Of a stretch of 64,000 nucleotides of DNA, positions 21,614-31,434 are shown piece by piece. Where the stretch lies: positions 12,192,466 through 12,256,465 of the forward strand of contig NC_063439.1 of the NCBI RefSeq assembly GCF_020379485.1. The letters are read 5' to 3'. This DNA comes from Brassica napus. Its lineage: Eukaryota > Streptophyta > Magnoliopsida > Brassicales > Brassicaceae. A program made the position numbers and the translations under genes. A model generated the notes under the pieces. That model was not told the origin of the DNA and ran no database searches. It was given only the letters and a program-made list of their open reading frames with translations. Position 1 is the first letter of the stretch; every line of letters starts with the position of its first letter.

Positions 21614-24282
21614 ATGCAGAGGCTTTTCGCAGCGAGATCGGTTCTTGGTAACGCCGTCAAGACGCGGAGGAGGCAGCACTTGTCGTCTCTCTCTTCTTCT
21701 CTCCTCTTCGACGAAACTCAGCTTCAGGTTCCTTCCTGCGTTTGGTGGAATAAAATTGTTCTTTTTTTTTAAATTTATTAATTAATAGTGATTGTACTCC
21801 TCTCTCCTTTTGTGAACTGCAGTTTAAAGAAAGTGTGTCCAAGTTTGCACAAGATGTTATCGCGCCTCATGCCGAAAGAATAGATAAAACAAATTCATTT
21901 CCAAAGGTCTTTTTTCATTCCCTCTTTCTTACCATTTTCACCTCCCAAAATCTAATCTGTTTTTTATTTTATTTTTGGTGAAAAAAAGGATGTAAACTTA
22001 TGGAAGCTAATGGGTGAGTTCAATCTCCATGGAATCACAGCGCCAGGTAACAACATGTCACTCTCTGTCCACCACTGGCACTGATCATATTAAGCTCAAT
22101 CATGTTTTAAAATCCTGCAGAGGAATACGGAGGTCTTGGTCTCGGTTACTTGTATCATTGTATAGCAATGGAGGAAATAAGTCGGGCCTCGGGCTCAGTT
22201 GCTCTCTCTTACGGTGCCCATTCCAACCTTTGCATCAATCAATTGGTCTCTACATTTGCTCCCTAAACTAAACTAAACTACTTTTGCAATAATAATCTGA
22301 GGTCTTATTCACAAACATTTATTCACTACTTGTACAGGTGCGGAATGGAAATACTTCACAAAAGCACAAATATTTGCCCAAGGTACGGTTTCATCTGGTC
22401 ACTGCTGCTTTGAATAGTTTGATTCCTCAACTGTTTTTCCATGTTTCTCATTTAACTAATCTAATGCTTTTGTTGTTATATAGCTGATCAGTGGAGAGCA
22501 TGTTGGGGCTCTTGCGATGAGTGAACCCAATGGTAATAATAATATACTAATATTATCCTTTGGATGAAGATGTTAGAGAGAGCGCAAACACCCATATTCC
22601 TAAACGCTTTGTTCTGATTTTGGTTACAGCCGGTTCGGATGTTGTCAGCATGAAATGCAAGGCTGATAAAGTTGATGGTGGCTTTTTAATAAATGGCAAC
22701 AAGATGTGGTGCACTAATGGTCCCTCTGCTCAAACACTGGTTCTCCTTTACTTCTGAATTTTTCATCCTTTTTTTTTGTTTAATAGCATACATAATTTCT
22801 GTTACATTTTTCTACTTTTTTTTTTTTTTTTTTTGTTTTTTGGTTCAATCAGATTGTGTACGCCAAAACTGATACAAAAGCAGGCTCTAAAGGAATCACA
22901 GCTTTCGTTATAGAGAAGGGAATGGCCGGGTATGTTCTCTTTCTTTTTTTTTTATAAACTCAGTCTTGTTTAATAAAGTTGAAACTGCGCCTTTCTGTGA
23001 TCTTTCGTAAAGAAAAGAGAAAGGAGTTGAGAGAGTGTTCTTCTTTTTTTAAAAAAGAAAATCTATTTCTCTGGCTTTGCAGATTCAGTACTGCTCAGAA
23101 ATTGGACAAGCTGGGAATGCGGGGAAGCGACACGTAAATCCCCTCTTTCTCAGGAGGATCCCCTCCGTTTAAATTTAAAGTCTTTTCTCTTTGCCTCTTT
23201 TTGTTCTCTTATATGTCTGTGTCTCTTCTGAGCAGGTGTGAGCTTGTTTTTGAGAATTGCTTTGTTCCAGAAGAAAACATTCTTGGCAAGGAAGGAAAAG
23301 GTTTTGATTGCTACCATTTCATCTCTCTTTTTTTTTTATAGTGATGTGATGATCTAATATCTGATTCGAAAAATATATACACACTTTGTAAGTTCCTTTA
23401 AGTGGTGGAGGCTACAAAGCCTTTTAGTCTTTATACTTGGTCTGATGTAGATATTGTCTTGTACGTGCAGGAGTGTATGTTTTGATGTCAGGTCTTGATT
23501 TGGAGAGACTTGTTTTAGCAGCTGGGCCCTTAGGGATCATGCAGGCATGCCTCGACATCGTACTTCCTTATATTCGCCAGAGAGAACAGTTTGGTCGTCC
23601 AGTTGGGGAGTTCCAGTTTATACAGGTTGATCTTTACTTTATCATATTAAACATTTTATGTGAATATCTCCAAGTTTGGTCATAAGATTCTTAAAGTAGT
23701 TCTGTTGGATAATATCAGGGTAAAGTTGCTGACATGTACACTGCATTACAGTCTTCAAGGTACATGCCTTGTATCTTCATTTTTGTCCATAGAGAGCCGA
23801 AGCTTTAGCTTTTGCCTTGGCATCTCAGGTCATACGTCTACTCTGTTGCGAGGGAGTGTGACAATGGGAAAGTTGACCCAAAGGTGAACTGATCTTCTCG
23901 TTTTCTACTTTAAAAAAAAAATCCTCAGTATGTATTCTGACATCCTACTTGTGTTTTATTCTTCTAGGATTGTGCCGGAACTATTCTTTGTGCAGCAGAA
24001 AGAGCAACACAGGTTGCTTTGCAGGTCAATCACTCTTACTCTCTTGCTTTGTTTTCTACCTGTCATCCTTCTTGAACGTTAAGTATATGTTTACCTTTCT
24101 TGTAAGACTTATTTAAGAGATTTGGTTTGAGGTTGCAGGCGATACAATGTTTAGGCGGAAATGGATACATCAACGAATATGCAACGGGACGCCTTCTTAG
24201 AGATGCAAAGCTATATGAAATCGGTGCTGGTACAAGCGAGATCAGAAGGATGGTCATTGGTCGCGAGCTTTTCAAAGAATAA
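21614..24282 (+). CDS. IVD: isovaleryl-CoA dehydrogenase, mitochondrial
   Basis: Mitochondrial flavoenzyme of the acyl-CoA dehydrogenase family. It oxidises isovaleryl-CoA in leucine breakdown and passes electrons to ETF and ETFQO. Fifteen exons give 409 residues, the same length as in Arabidopsis: 21614-21727, 21823-21906, 21989-22046, 22121-22245, 22338-22382, 22484-22532, 22630-22739, 22853-22929, 23083-23133, 23236-23300, 23471-23625, 23719-23759, 23829-23883, 23968-24024, 24139-24282. The N-terminus ([12 protein letters not shown], Arg-rich, then Ser-rich) looks like a mitochondrial presequence. Seen: family signature AMSEPNAGSD (about 153-162), [15 protein letters not shown] with the catalytic-base Glu at about 271, and [20 protein letters not shown] near the C-terminus. 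All introns are GT-AG. It appears intact. Confidence 0.96.
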
Positions 24283-25121
24283 TAGAGATAACTTACTAGT
24301 CTCTTTTCATCTTTGCCAAAGATGGTAACAACGTGACATTTTGTTATTCTGTATAAGTGTATAATTTACAATGTCCTCAGTAGCCGCACAATAAAAAGAT
24401 GGCTTCAAACAATTCTTTTTAGATACCAACATATGCTTTTCACTCCCTAATCAATATTATAACACAAGCTCTAAACTTCTAATGTAACTCTCCATTCTTT
24501 TTTTTTTTTTGGTAAAAACTCTACATTCATTTCAGTACCAATAGTTTATTCCTCATTTTCCTTTAACCCTCTCACCTTCCTGTTTTGTTTGTAATGATAT
24601 CTCTTGTAATATCGGTGGGTGTGTATTAGTGTATACCTGAAATCAAAAACAACTACTGGATGAATCTTGCTCTTGCCAGAATCGATATCACCGTTGTTTC
24701 CAGCGTTTGGTTTCATATCCTGTTGACTCTTAACCTACCACACCATTACCTTAACGCATTTGCTATATGTTTTGGAGGAGCGTCTTTTCCTTCGTTCTCT
24801 TTCGGATACACTTAAAATGACCGTTGCTACATTTGAGTGAGCTCTGCATTTTGACAGGTAGGTTGTGATTGGAGATTAAACTTGTAAGTCTTTAAGGATT
24901 TAAAATTGATTTAAGGTTTCTAAGTCAATAATTTAACCAGCCACACTTTTGTTTATAATTTTTCAAAGATCTCAAGTCTTTGACTTCCATTTTTTTTCCT
25001 CTGCTTTTTTTTTTTTAAAAAGTAGAGATTATTTTCTAATGTCACAACCATAAAAAATTACAACATAACATCGTTATTTTAGAAGTGTCTGGATTTGAGC
25101 CTAATGAGATGTTGCTCGGTA
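24283..25121 (+). other. IVD downstream region, no gene
   Basis: An AATAAAA near 24391 is a candidate polyadenylation signal for IVD. Beyond that, the sequence is AT-rich with short T runs and no recognisable coding sequence or RNA gene. Confidence 0.4.
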
Positions 25122-26224
25122 GGGGTGGGCACTTCAGTTAAATTTTGGATTTGGTTGTATTGGTTCTAATAAATCTCTAAGCTTAGTTCATGTTTTATTT
25201 GATTTATGTTAGTTAATTTAATTTTAGTTTAGTTAAAAATCAACTTATAAAGAAAAGAAAATGATTTTCTCTATAAACATAGTAATAAAAATGTAAAAGT
25301 AAAAACTTAGACACAATTTTTAGAAAACCAAAAAAAATCTGTTATCATTACTAAAACCAAGCTAACTTAAAACAATGAATAATGGAACATTGTCATATCG
25401 CAATATTTTATATATCATATCATAACAAAATATCATTAAATCAGAATTAATTTATAAGTCATATATAAACTAATTAAGTTAATAATTATTAATTAATTAC
25501 CATGAAACTAATATATTTATATTAGTATTATAATATTTGGTTTCAAAATGATGTGAATTCAAAGTTATAGTGAATTTTTGATAAATGTTTGAAATATGTT
25601 ATCATTATTAATGTAATCAATATAATTAATTAAACAAACACACAAGACTATTGGTTCGGTTTTAAACCGAATGATTTAATTATAAAATTTAGAGAAATTA
25701 GGACGTTTACCAACCATTTCTACGCTATTTTGCATACTGCCAAAAGGGCACCTTTTCGACACTATGACAATTTCGGAGGACACTGATACCCCTATAACTT
25801 CATATCTGGCGTACCTAGGAAAAAACTATCTAAAAGATATCACAAGATTTTTCACAGGAATTGTCAGTCCAAAATTACAACTCTTAACATGTTTATGATT
25901 CTATATTGCAATTTTTCTCTTTCTTCCATAGTATCTTCACTAATTCTGAAGATCTCTCAACATCCCTCCTCCCCCATCCTCTTTCCTCTCAGAAACACCT
26001 CCAATCTATGACAAACCCAAAATTTTTTAACTTGAGACCAAATGGAAGACGATGAACACTGAGCTTCACAACTTCTCATTCCGGAGAGAATTTTTGCCGT
26101 TCGTGAAGAACGAATCAGAGTGAGGGTACCAAACTCTCTCTCCCTTAAATCACTTTGTTCTTATCTGTTTAGAACATAGACCAGTTCTGAGATCGAATCG
26201 TCTACCTAAAGAACAGAGCTGTAG

Positions 26225-26410
26225 ATGGAGAATAACAACTCAGAAAGCTCACCTTGTCTGATCCTGGAGAGTTTCTTCTCTCTCGTTGATGAGCCTATCG
26301 GTGTTAGAGTGATGCCGTACAACAAACCTTTCGCAGTCAGGCAGATCCTCAGTGCCACCGACGCTGACGAAGTCAAAACTCCAAATAATAAAGTGGAACC
26401 AAAAAATTAG
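26225..26410 (+). other. short gene-like open frame in an element
   Basis: A 61-codon frame from MENNNSESSPCLILE to a stop is less AT-rich than its surroundings and is preceded by CT-rich leader-like DNA (25950-26160). It could be a captured gene fragment, as in Pack-MULEs. The protein is not recognised, and no domain or splice continuation could be assigned. Confidence 0.25.
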
Positions 26411-26567
26411 AAAAAAATATTTACAAGTGACTCGACAATTACAAAAATATCTCAGTCCAAAAACTATTTGAATCCATGCTAAAAGTTTTCGTAACCTTCT
26501 ACAAAAATGGACATCATCCGCAACTAAAAATACAATATTTTGCTTAGTTGGATAAACAATGAGAACC

Positions 26568-27085
26568 ACATGCACAATCAGATTGTTAAAACTATTGTCC
26601 AACTAATATATTTTGTAATTGGCTTAACAAAATTGTTGTCCAACTAATATTATATTTTACATATCTAACATTTTTCATTGATAGCTAACATTACTTTTAG
26701 CTGAGTTTGAAAGTTTTAACTGGATGATAATACTTTAAAAATATATATATTTTAGTTTTGTTGAAGATAATATATTCTTAAAAGGACATGTATTTTTTAG
26801 CCAATTATGTATAAAAACGTAATTATTTACATGCACGACCAGATTGTCAAAACCATTGTCCGAGTATTATAAATTGTAACTGGTTTAACAGAATTGTTGT
26901 CCAACTAATAATATTTGTACACATCTAACATTTCTCTTTGATAGCTAACATTATGTTTAACTGTTCTTTGAAAGTTTTAACCGGATAATAAAATTTAAAA
27001 ATAAATATATTAATTTTGTTGAAGATAATAATATATTTAAAAGGACATGTACTTTTTAGCCGATTATGAATTTATACATAATTAT
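26568..27085 (+). repeat. tandem duplication, about 261 bp
   Basis: The segment from ACATGCACAATCAGATTGTT (26568) recurs from 26829 as ACATGCACGACCAGATTGTC. Shared phrases continue throughout, such as TTGTTGTCCAACTAATA, GATAGCTAACATTA, TTTGTTGAAGATAATA and AAAAGGACATGTA. The copies have diverged, mainly by small indels. No coding sequence. Confidence 0.8.
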
Positions 27086-27775
27086 TTACATTATCTACAG
27101 ATGATATTTCTCATTTGGAGGTTAAATTTCATATAACTAACATGTAACCATTATGTAATATATTAAGTCGTGTACGTAATTTTATATTGATATGCAACTT
27201 TTATATTTCATATAGTTAATCAGAATAACAAGTAAATATGTGTTAGCAATATAAATATGAAATTAGCTGTCTATTTTTCCAATAACAAGTAAATAATGTG
27301 TTAGCAGTATAAATATAAAACTAGCTGTCAACGTTTTGGTATTAGCCACTGTTTTTTACATGATCTCTGTTTGTATTTCCTCGATCTACCTCTTCTCTTT
27401 TTCACCCGCTCATTTCCATGTTCATGTTCAAGCAGTCGGCTGAGTTTTGTTGGTACTGATGCGGTGGTGGCGACTATAAGCTTGTTGGCTTGTAAAAAGT
27501 GGTTACGTCAGTTGTTTGGGATTGTGGTGATGAGTGGTTGGGTATGATCAAGTGATTAGGTAAAGAAAGGAAACAGAGAAAAAGTACAAAAACTTATGAG
27601 CTCATGAGTTTGTTTGGAACTCATATCTTCCCTGATTTTGTTTAGATTCGTTGGCAAAGTAAAAAAGAAACAGAAGAAGAAAGTGGAGATGGAAACCAAC
27701 GCTAATGAGAGAGAAAGAAATATAAAATTTTCTTAAATTTATAAATCGAATGGCTGAATTTGCTATGACAAAATC

Positions 27776-28127
27776 TGTAACATCCCGAGTTGTGATATGT
27801 GAAAAAGGCTTAAGAGAATTGATTTGGCTACCTATGTCACCAAAGTTGACTTACCTTTTCCGGAGCACATCCTGAAAGAACTCCAGAGTTAAGCGTGCTT
27901 GAGTTGGAGTAGTGGAAGGATGGGTGACCTATCGGGAAGTGATTCGCGATAGCATGCAAGTGAGGCCAAAGCATGGGAAAAAGGTCGTGTGGTGATTGCA
28001 GGGTCAGTAAACAATGATTTCGAGTTCTTGAAAAATTAACGGACCGACCGTCAGACGGGATGGGGCCCACGGGCCGAGAGAGCGGGCGTGGGTGGCCCAT
28101 TAGCCGTGGACGGGTCTGGGCGTTACA
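27776..28127 (+). repeat. Cassandra 5' LTR
   Basis: Bounded by TGTAACATCCCGAG and GGGCGTTACA, it holds the 5S-like segment in its first half and a GC-rich second half (GACCGACCGTCAGACGGGAT, GGGCCCACGGGCC). The minus-strand open frame 27837-28100 in it has no protein homology and repeats in the other LTR. Confidence 0.9.
27850..27957 (+). ncRNA. 5S-rRNA-like segment in Cassandra 5' LTR
   Basis: It matches the middle and 3' part of plant 5S rRNA. The three pol III control elements are readable: A box AGTTAAGCGTGCTTG (27887-27901), intermediate element GGAGTAGTG, and C box GGATGGGTGACC (27918-27929). The preserved boxes suggest pol III could still transcribe it. It is not a cytoplasmic 5S gene: the 5' part differs and it lies within an LTR. 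Confidence 0.85.
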
Positions 28128-28129
28128 AG

Positions 28130-28144
28130 TGGTATCAGAGCTGG
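28130..28144 (+). promoter_or_regulatory. Cassandra primer-binding site
   Basis: TGGTATCAGAGCTGG is complementary to the 3' end of plant initiator methionine tRNA, the standard primer of this retroelement class. Its spacing to the LTR end, two bases, is normal. Confidence 0.9.
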
Positions 28145-28231
28145 TTAGCCATCTCAGTTCCGACCTGAGAGGCGTCTTGAGACCTGTCGGGGGCGCAACG
28201 AGGACGTTGCGTTCTTTGAGAGGGGGTGAAT

Positions 28232-28584
28232 TGTAACATCCCGAGTTGTGATATGTGAAAAAAGGCTTAAGAGAATTGATTTGGCTACCTATGTCACCAA
28301 AGTTGACTTACCTTTTCTGGAGCACATCCTAAAAGAACTCCAGAGTTAAGCGTGCTTGAGTTGGAGTAGTGGAAGGATGGGTGACCTATCGGGAAGTGAT
28401 TCGCGATAGCATGCGAGTGAGGCCAAAGCATGGGAAAAAAGTCGGGTGGTGATTGCAGGGTCAGTAAACAATGATTTCGAGCTCTTGAAAAATTAACTGA
28501 CCGACCGTCAGACGGGATGGGGCCCACGGGCCGAGAGAGCGGGCGTGGGTGGCCCATTAGCCGTGGACGGGTCGGGGCGTTACA
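28232..28584 (+). repeat. Cassandra 3' LTR
   Basis: Nearly identical to the 5' LTR, it begins TGTAACATCCCGAG after the purine tract at 28218-28231 and ends GCGTTACA before the AAATC duplication. Confidence 0.9.
28307..28414 (+). ncRNA. 5S-rRNA-like segment in Cassandra 3' LTR
   Basis: This is the second copy of the segment, 457 bp downstream of the first. A box (from 28344), intermediate element and C box are unchanged, although nearby bases differ. Confidence 0.82.
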
Positions 28585-29212
28585 AAATCTTCACAGAATC
28601 TTTGACAGATCTTCATGCTAGCTACAAACCTACAATCTTAAATCAGAAGAAACCTTCACGAGGGCTTTGGAGGTCATTTTGTATGTTCTGACACCACAAT
28701 AACATCTAATTTTTCACTGTTTTTAGCATTTTCCTAGTATCAATATCTTTTATTGGTTTTCCGCAAATTATCCCTAAAATTTAACCGAATGATTTCATTA
28801 TAAAATTTTGTTTCTTGGCTCAGTTTAGGTCTGTTTTTTTTGGTTCACCCCTATACTCACTTATGGTTTTAATATAATTGTGGCAATAACAACGGAAAAT
28901 ATGACTATATGAACTACTGTTCAGAGCAAACATGATGAAAAACCAATCTGTCAGAATCACGAGAAGTGGTTATTAGGGGGCGAAAAGTAATTGACATACA
29001 ATGTATACTATATTTAGATTTTTTAAAAAGTGTACCAAAAAAGCAAAATTCACTTCCAACTATTAATATTCCATGCCGCCTTTTACGCTCCACGTCTCAT
29101 TTCTGGAGTGAAAATAGGGTCCAAAAATGGTGAAAGAAGAGGTTGAGAGGGTGACAAACAACAGGAAAGATAATCATAGACATTATAGAAGAAGAAAACG
29201 AATCACGGAGAG

Positions 29213-30855
29213 ATGACGGTCATTAATATTATCTTCAGAGTCGAAGAAATTTGCAAGAAGTACGACAAGTACGACGTCGACAAGCAGCGCGAGCTCGGCG
29301 CGTCCGGCGACGATGCCTTCTCCCGCCTCTTCAACTCCATTGATACCGATATTGAATCGGTTGTACATGTTCGTCTCTCTCCTTCTCTCTTTTGAAACCC
29401 TATTATAGATTTTTTTTTTTTGATAAGTCCTAGAATAGATTCTTGCTAGTAACGTAACGTTATTGAGTTTTATATTTTGTAACGTAATATGTAGAAAGCG
29501 GAGTTGGCATCAACAGAGACCAATAGAGCTGCAGCTGTGGCCTTGAATGCTGAGGTTCGAAGGACGAAAGCGCGTTTAGCTGAAGATGTTGTTAAACTGC
29601 AGAAACTGGCCGTTAAAAAGGTTAAAAATTAATTACATATTACCGTTTTAATTCATTTTTAACCGTTTTAATTGTTTCGAAAAGAAAAAAAATATATATA
29701 TATATATATATATTACCGTTTTAATTCACTGAATGAGTGAAGCCGGATGAATATCAATTGGTTGTGTTCAAACTTTGGAGTGCATACATATATATATACA
29801 GGTGAAAGGGCTTACAAAAGAGGAACGAGAGTCCCGATGTGATCTAGTTATCGCGCTAGCCGATAGGATTCAAGTGATACCTGACGGACATGAAAGACAA
29901 GCTAATAGTGAATGGGGAGGTGCTTCTGCCCCCAACAAGAACATCAAGTTTGATATATCTGGTACTTCGGCTTTCCTGTTTTCTCCTTAACTCAAGATAC
30001 TGTAAATACTAAAATATAAATAAGATTTGCTTTTCTATTTCTTCTTGTTAACCATCAGAGGAAGACATGGATGATGGGTTCTTCCAGCAAACTGAAGAAT
30101 CCAGCCAGTTTCGACAAGAATATGAAATGAGAAGAAAGAAGCAGGCATCTAAAATACATCGATCTAACTTTTTTTTATTTTGACAATGAGGTTACAGATT
30201 TAACGTATGATTTTTCTTCAGGACGAGGGCCTTGATGTTATATCAGAAGGTTTGGACGCACTGAAGAACTTAGCACGTGACATGAACGAGGTTTGTTGTT
30301 TCCTCATCTGTCCAAATAATATAGTTTTTTTTTATCCGGTGGATATTTACATTTATTTTTGTTTCAGGAACTTGACAAGCAAGTCCCATTGATGGATGAA
30401 ATGGAAACAAAGGTGAGATTCGTTTTCCTATATATCATCATTTTTCGACCCTCATTAGTCAGTTGAAGAAAATGCTAGCATGACATGTAATTTATGCATG
30501 GTTGTCTTAGGTTGATGGAGCAACTTCGGATTTGAAGAACACCAATGTTCGGCTCAAGCAACAGCTTGTAAAGGTAAACAAAAGAAAACCAACCAATAAT
30601 TTGTTTAATTAGTAAATCAACGTATTGTCATTGATCATAAGAAACCATTTGCTAAAATTGGTTGGGAATTTCAGATGAGATCGAGCCGCAACTTCTGCAT
30701 CGACATTATTCTTCTCTGTGTGGTCCTTGGAATCATCTCTTACATCTATAAGTAAGCCAATGTTTCAATTCCACTCTCTACCTTTTCTTCACCTCCAAAA
30801 TTGTTTCTCTAACAAGTGGATCATTTACGTTGTTCATCGCAGTGCTCTGAACTAA
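29213..30855 (+). CDS. SYP72: syntaxin SYP72-like Qc-SNARE
   Basis: Tail-anchored SNARE of the plant-specific SYP7 group, which works in membrane fusion at the plasma membrane and endomembranes. Nine exons give 264 residues: 29213-29368, 29495-29620, 29802-29961, 30059-30144, 30222-30290, 30368-30412, 30511-30573, 30675-30751, 30843-30855. Seen: a conserved start (MTVINIIFRVEEICKKYDKY), an N-terminal helical part (NAEVRRTKARLAEDVVKLQ), an acidic linker (SEEDMDDGFFQQ), a SNARE coiled coil (FRQEYEMRRKKQDEGLDVIS to DLKNTNVRLKQQL, with the zero-layer Gln in LDKQVPLMDEM) and a C-terminal membrane anchor (FCIDIILLCVVLGIISYIY). It resembles SYP72 more than SYP71 or SYP73 as I recall them, especially the GASGDDAFSRLF and GGASAPNKNIKFD regions. 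Intron 4 has a GC donor (CAG|GCATCT). The last exon codes only the final residues. Confidence 0.93.
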
Positions 30856-31133
30856 AGTTGGTGACGGCATCTACCGACATTCTCATTGCCATTGTGAAGC
30901 CTCTGGTAACTTCTTAACCAAAGTAATAATAGTCATTTCTTGGAGAGCAAGCAAACAAGATTTTTTCACAAGCTTTTACCATATGTATACAGTTTTAAGG
31001 AATTATTCTTGGCAAAAAATAAATAAATATATATTTACACAAGTTCGCTGTTGTAATTGTGCTTGTTTTGTTGGGCGATTTATTTTTGTTGAATCAGAAT
31101 GTTTTAGCTTTTCCAAGTGTCATGAATTTGTAA
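30856..31133 (+). other. SYP72 3' region
   Basis: Probable 3' UTR and downstream DNA. No other gene is visible. The 65-codon frame starting at 30983 has no protein character. Confidence 0.4.
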
Positions 31134-31397
31134 GAGCATCTCCAACTCATTGTTATTTACACCATTATAATAGCATTTAAATGTGAAATTGCTTCAACCC
31201 ACCTCTATTTCTTCATCTATAATAGAGATCTCTATTTTTTCCTCTATTTATAGAGGAATAAATAACATTACTCTATTCTTTATTCTATATTTAGAGATTG
31301 TTATTTTAGGAAAATACATTGGAGTATATATATCTCACCTCTATTATAGAGTTCCTCTATTTAGAGGTGAAAATGACAAATTACATTGAAGATGGTC
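31134..31397. mobile_element. PIF/Harbinger (Tourist-like) MITE
   Basis: The terminal repeats are GAGCATCTCCAA on the left and, in reverse, GACCATCTTCAAT on the right, flanked by TAA on both sides. The TAA duplication and GAGCATCTCCAA-type end define this family in plants. The 264-bp interior has internal inverted phrases, TATAATAGAG and CTCTATTATA. It inserted downstream of SYP72. Confidence 0.8.
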
Positions 31398-31434
31398 TAA
31401 GAGAATGGAAGTATACATTTGTGGACATTGCATA

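Larger units (their letters stand above)
27776..28584 (+). mobile_element. Cassandra TRIM retrotransposon, complete
   Basis: Two LTRs of 352 and 353 bp (27776-28127, 28232-28584) flank only about 104 bp. The element has TG...CA ends (TGTAACATCCC...GCGTTACA). The initiator-Met-type primer site TGGTATCAGAGCTGG stands three bases after the left LTR, and the purine tract GAGAGGGGGTGAA precedes the right LTR. The 5-bp target duplication AAATC is perfect. Each LTR contains a 5S-rRNA-like segment, the defining trait of Cassandra. It has no protein-coding capacity and would need proteins from another LTR element. The two LTRs differ at only about 10 positions, so the insertion is fairly recent. Confidence 0.93.
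25691..28782. mobile_element. insert of about 3.1 kb, possibly a Mutator-like non-autonomous element
   Basis: The ends are loosely inverted: AGAGAAATTAGGACGTTTAC on the left and AGGGATAATTTGCGGAAAAC in reverse on the right. A direct repeat of about 26 bp (ACCGAATGATTT, one mismatch, ATTATAAAATTT) flanks it at 25665-25690 and 28783-28808. That is longer than a normal Mutator duplication, so the mechanism is unclear. Inside are a gene-like stretch near 26.2 kb, a tandem duplication and the Cassandra element. Confidence 0.4.
25122..28851. mobile_element. GGGGTG...CACCCC element, split by insertion
   Basis: The left end GGGGTGGGCAC and the right end GGTTCACCCC are inverted, and TA stands at both outer edges, as for a TA-targeting DNA transposon. 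The two remaining parts are about 570 bp (to 25690) and about 70 bp (from 28782). Between them lies an insert of about 3.1 kb. Confidence 0.5.

Noticed and set aside
22014..22271. Separate gene from the 85-codon frame inside IVD
   Set aside because: It overlaps IVD exons 3-4 and their intron in other frames.
27837..28557. Two similar 87-codon minus-strand frames
   Set aside because: They are shadows within the two Cassandra LTRs, opposite the 5S-like segments.
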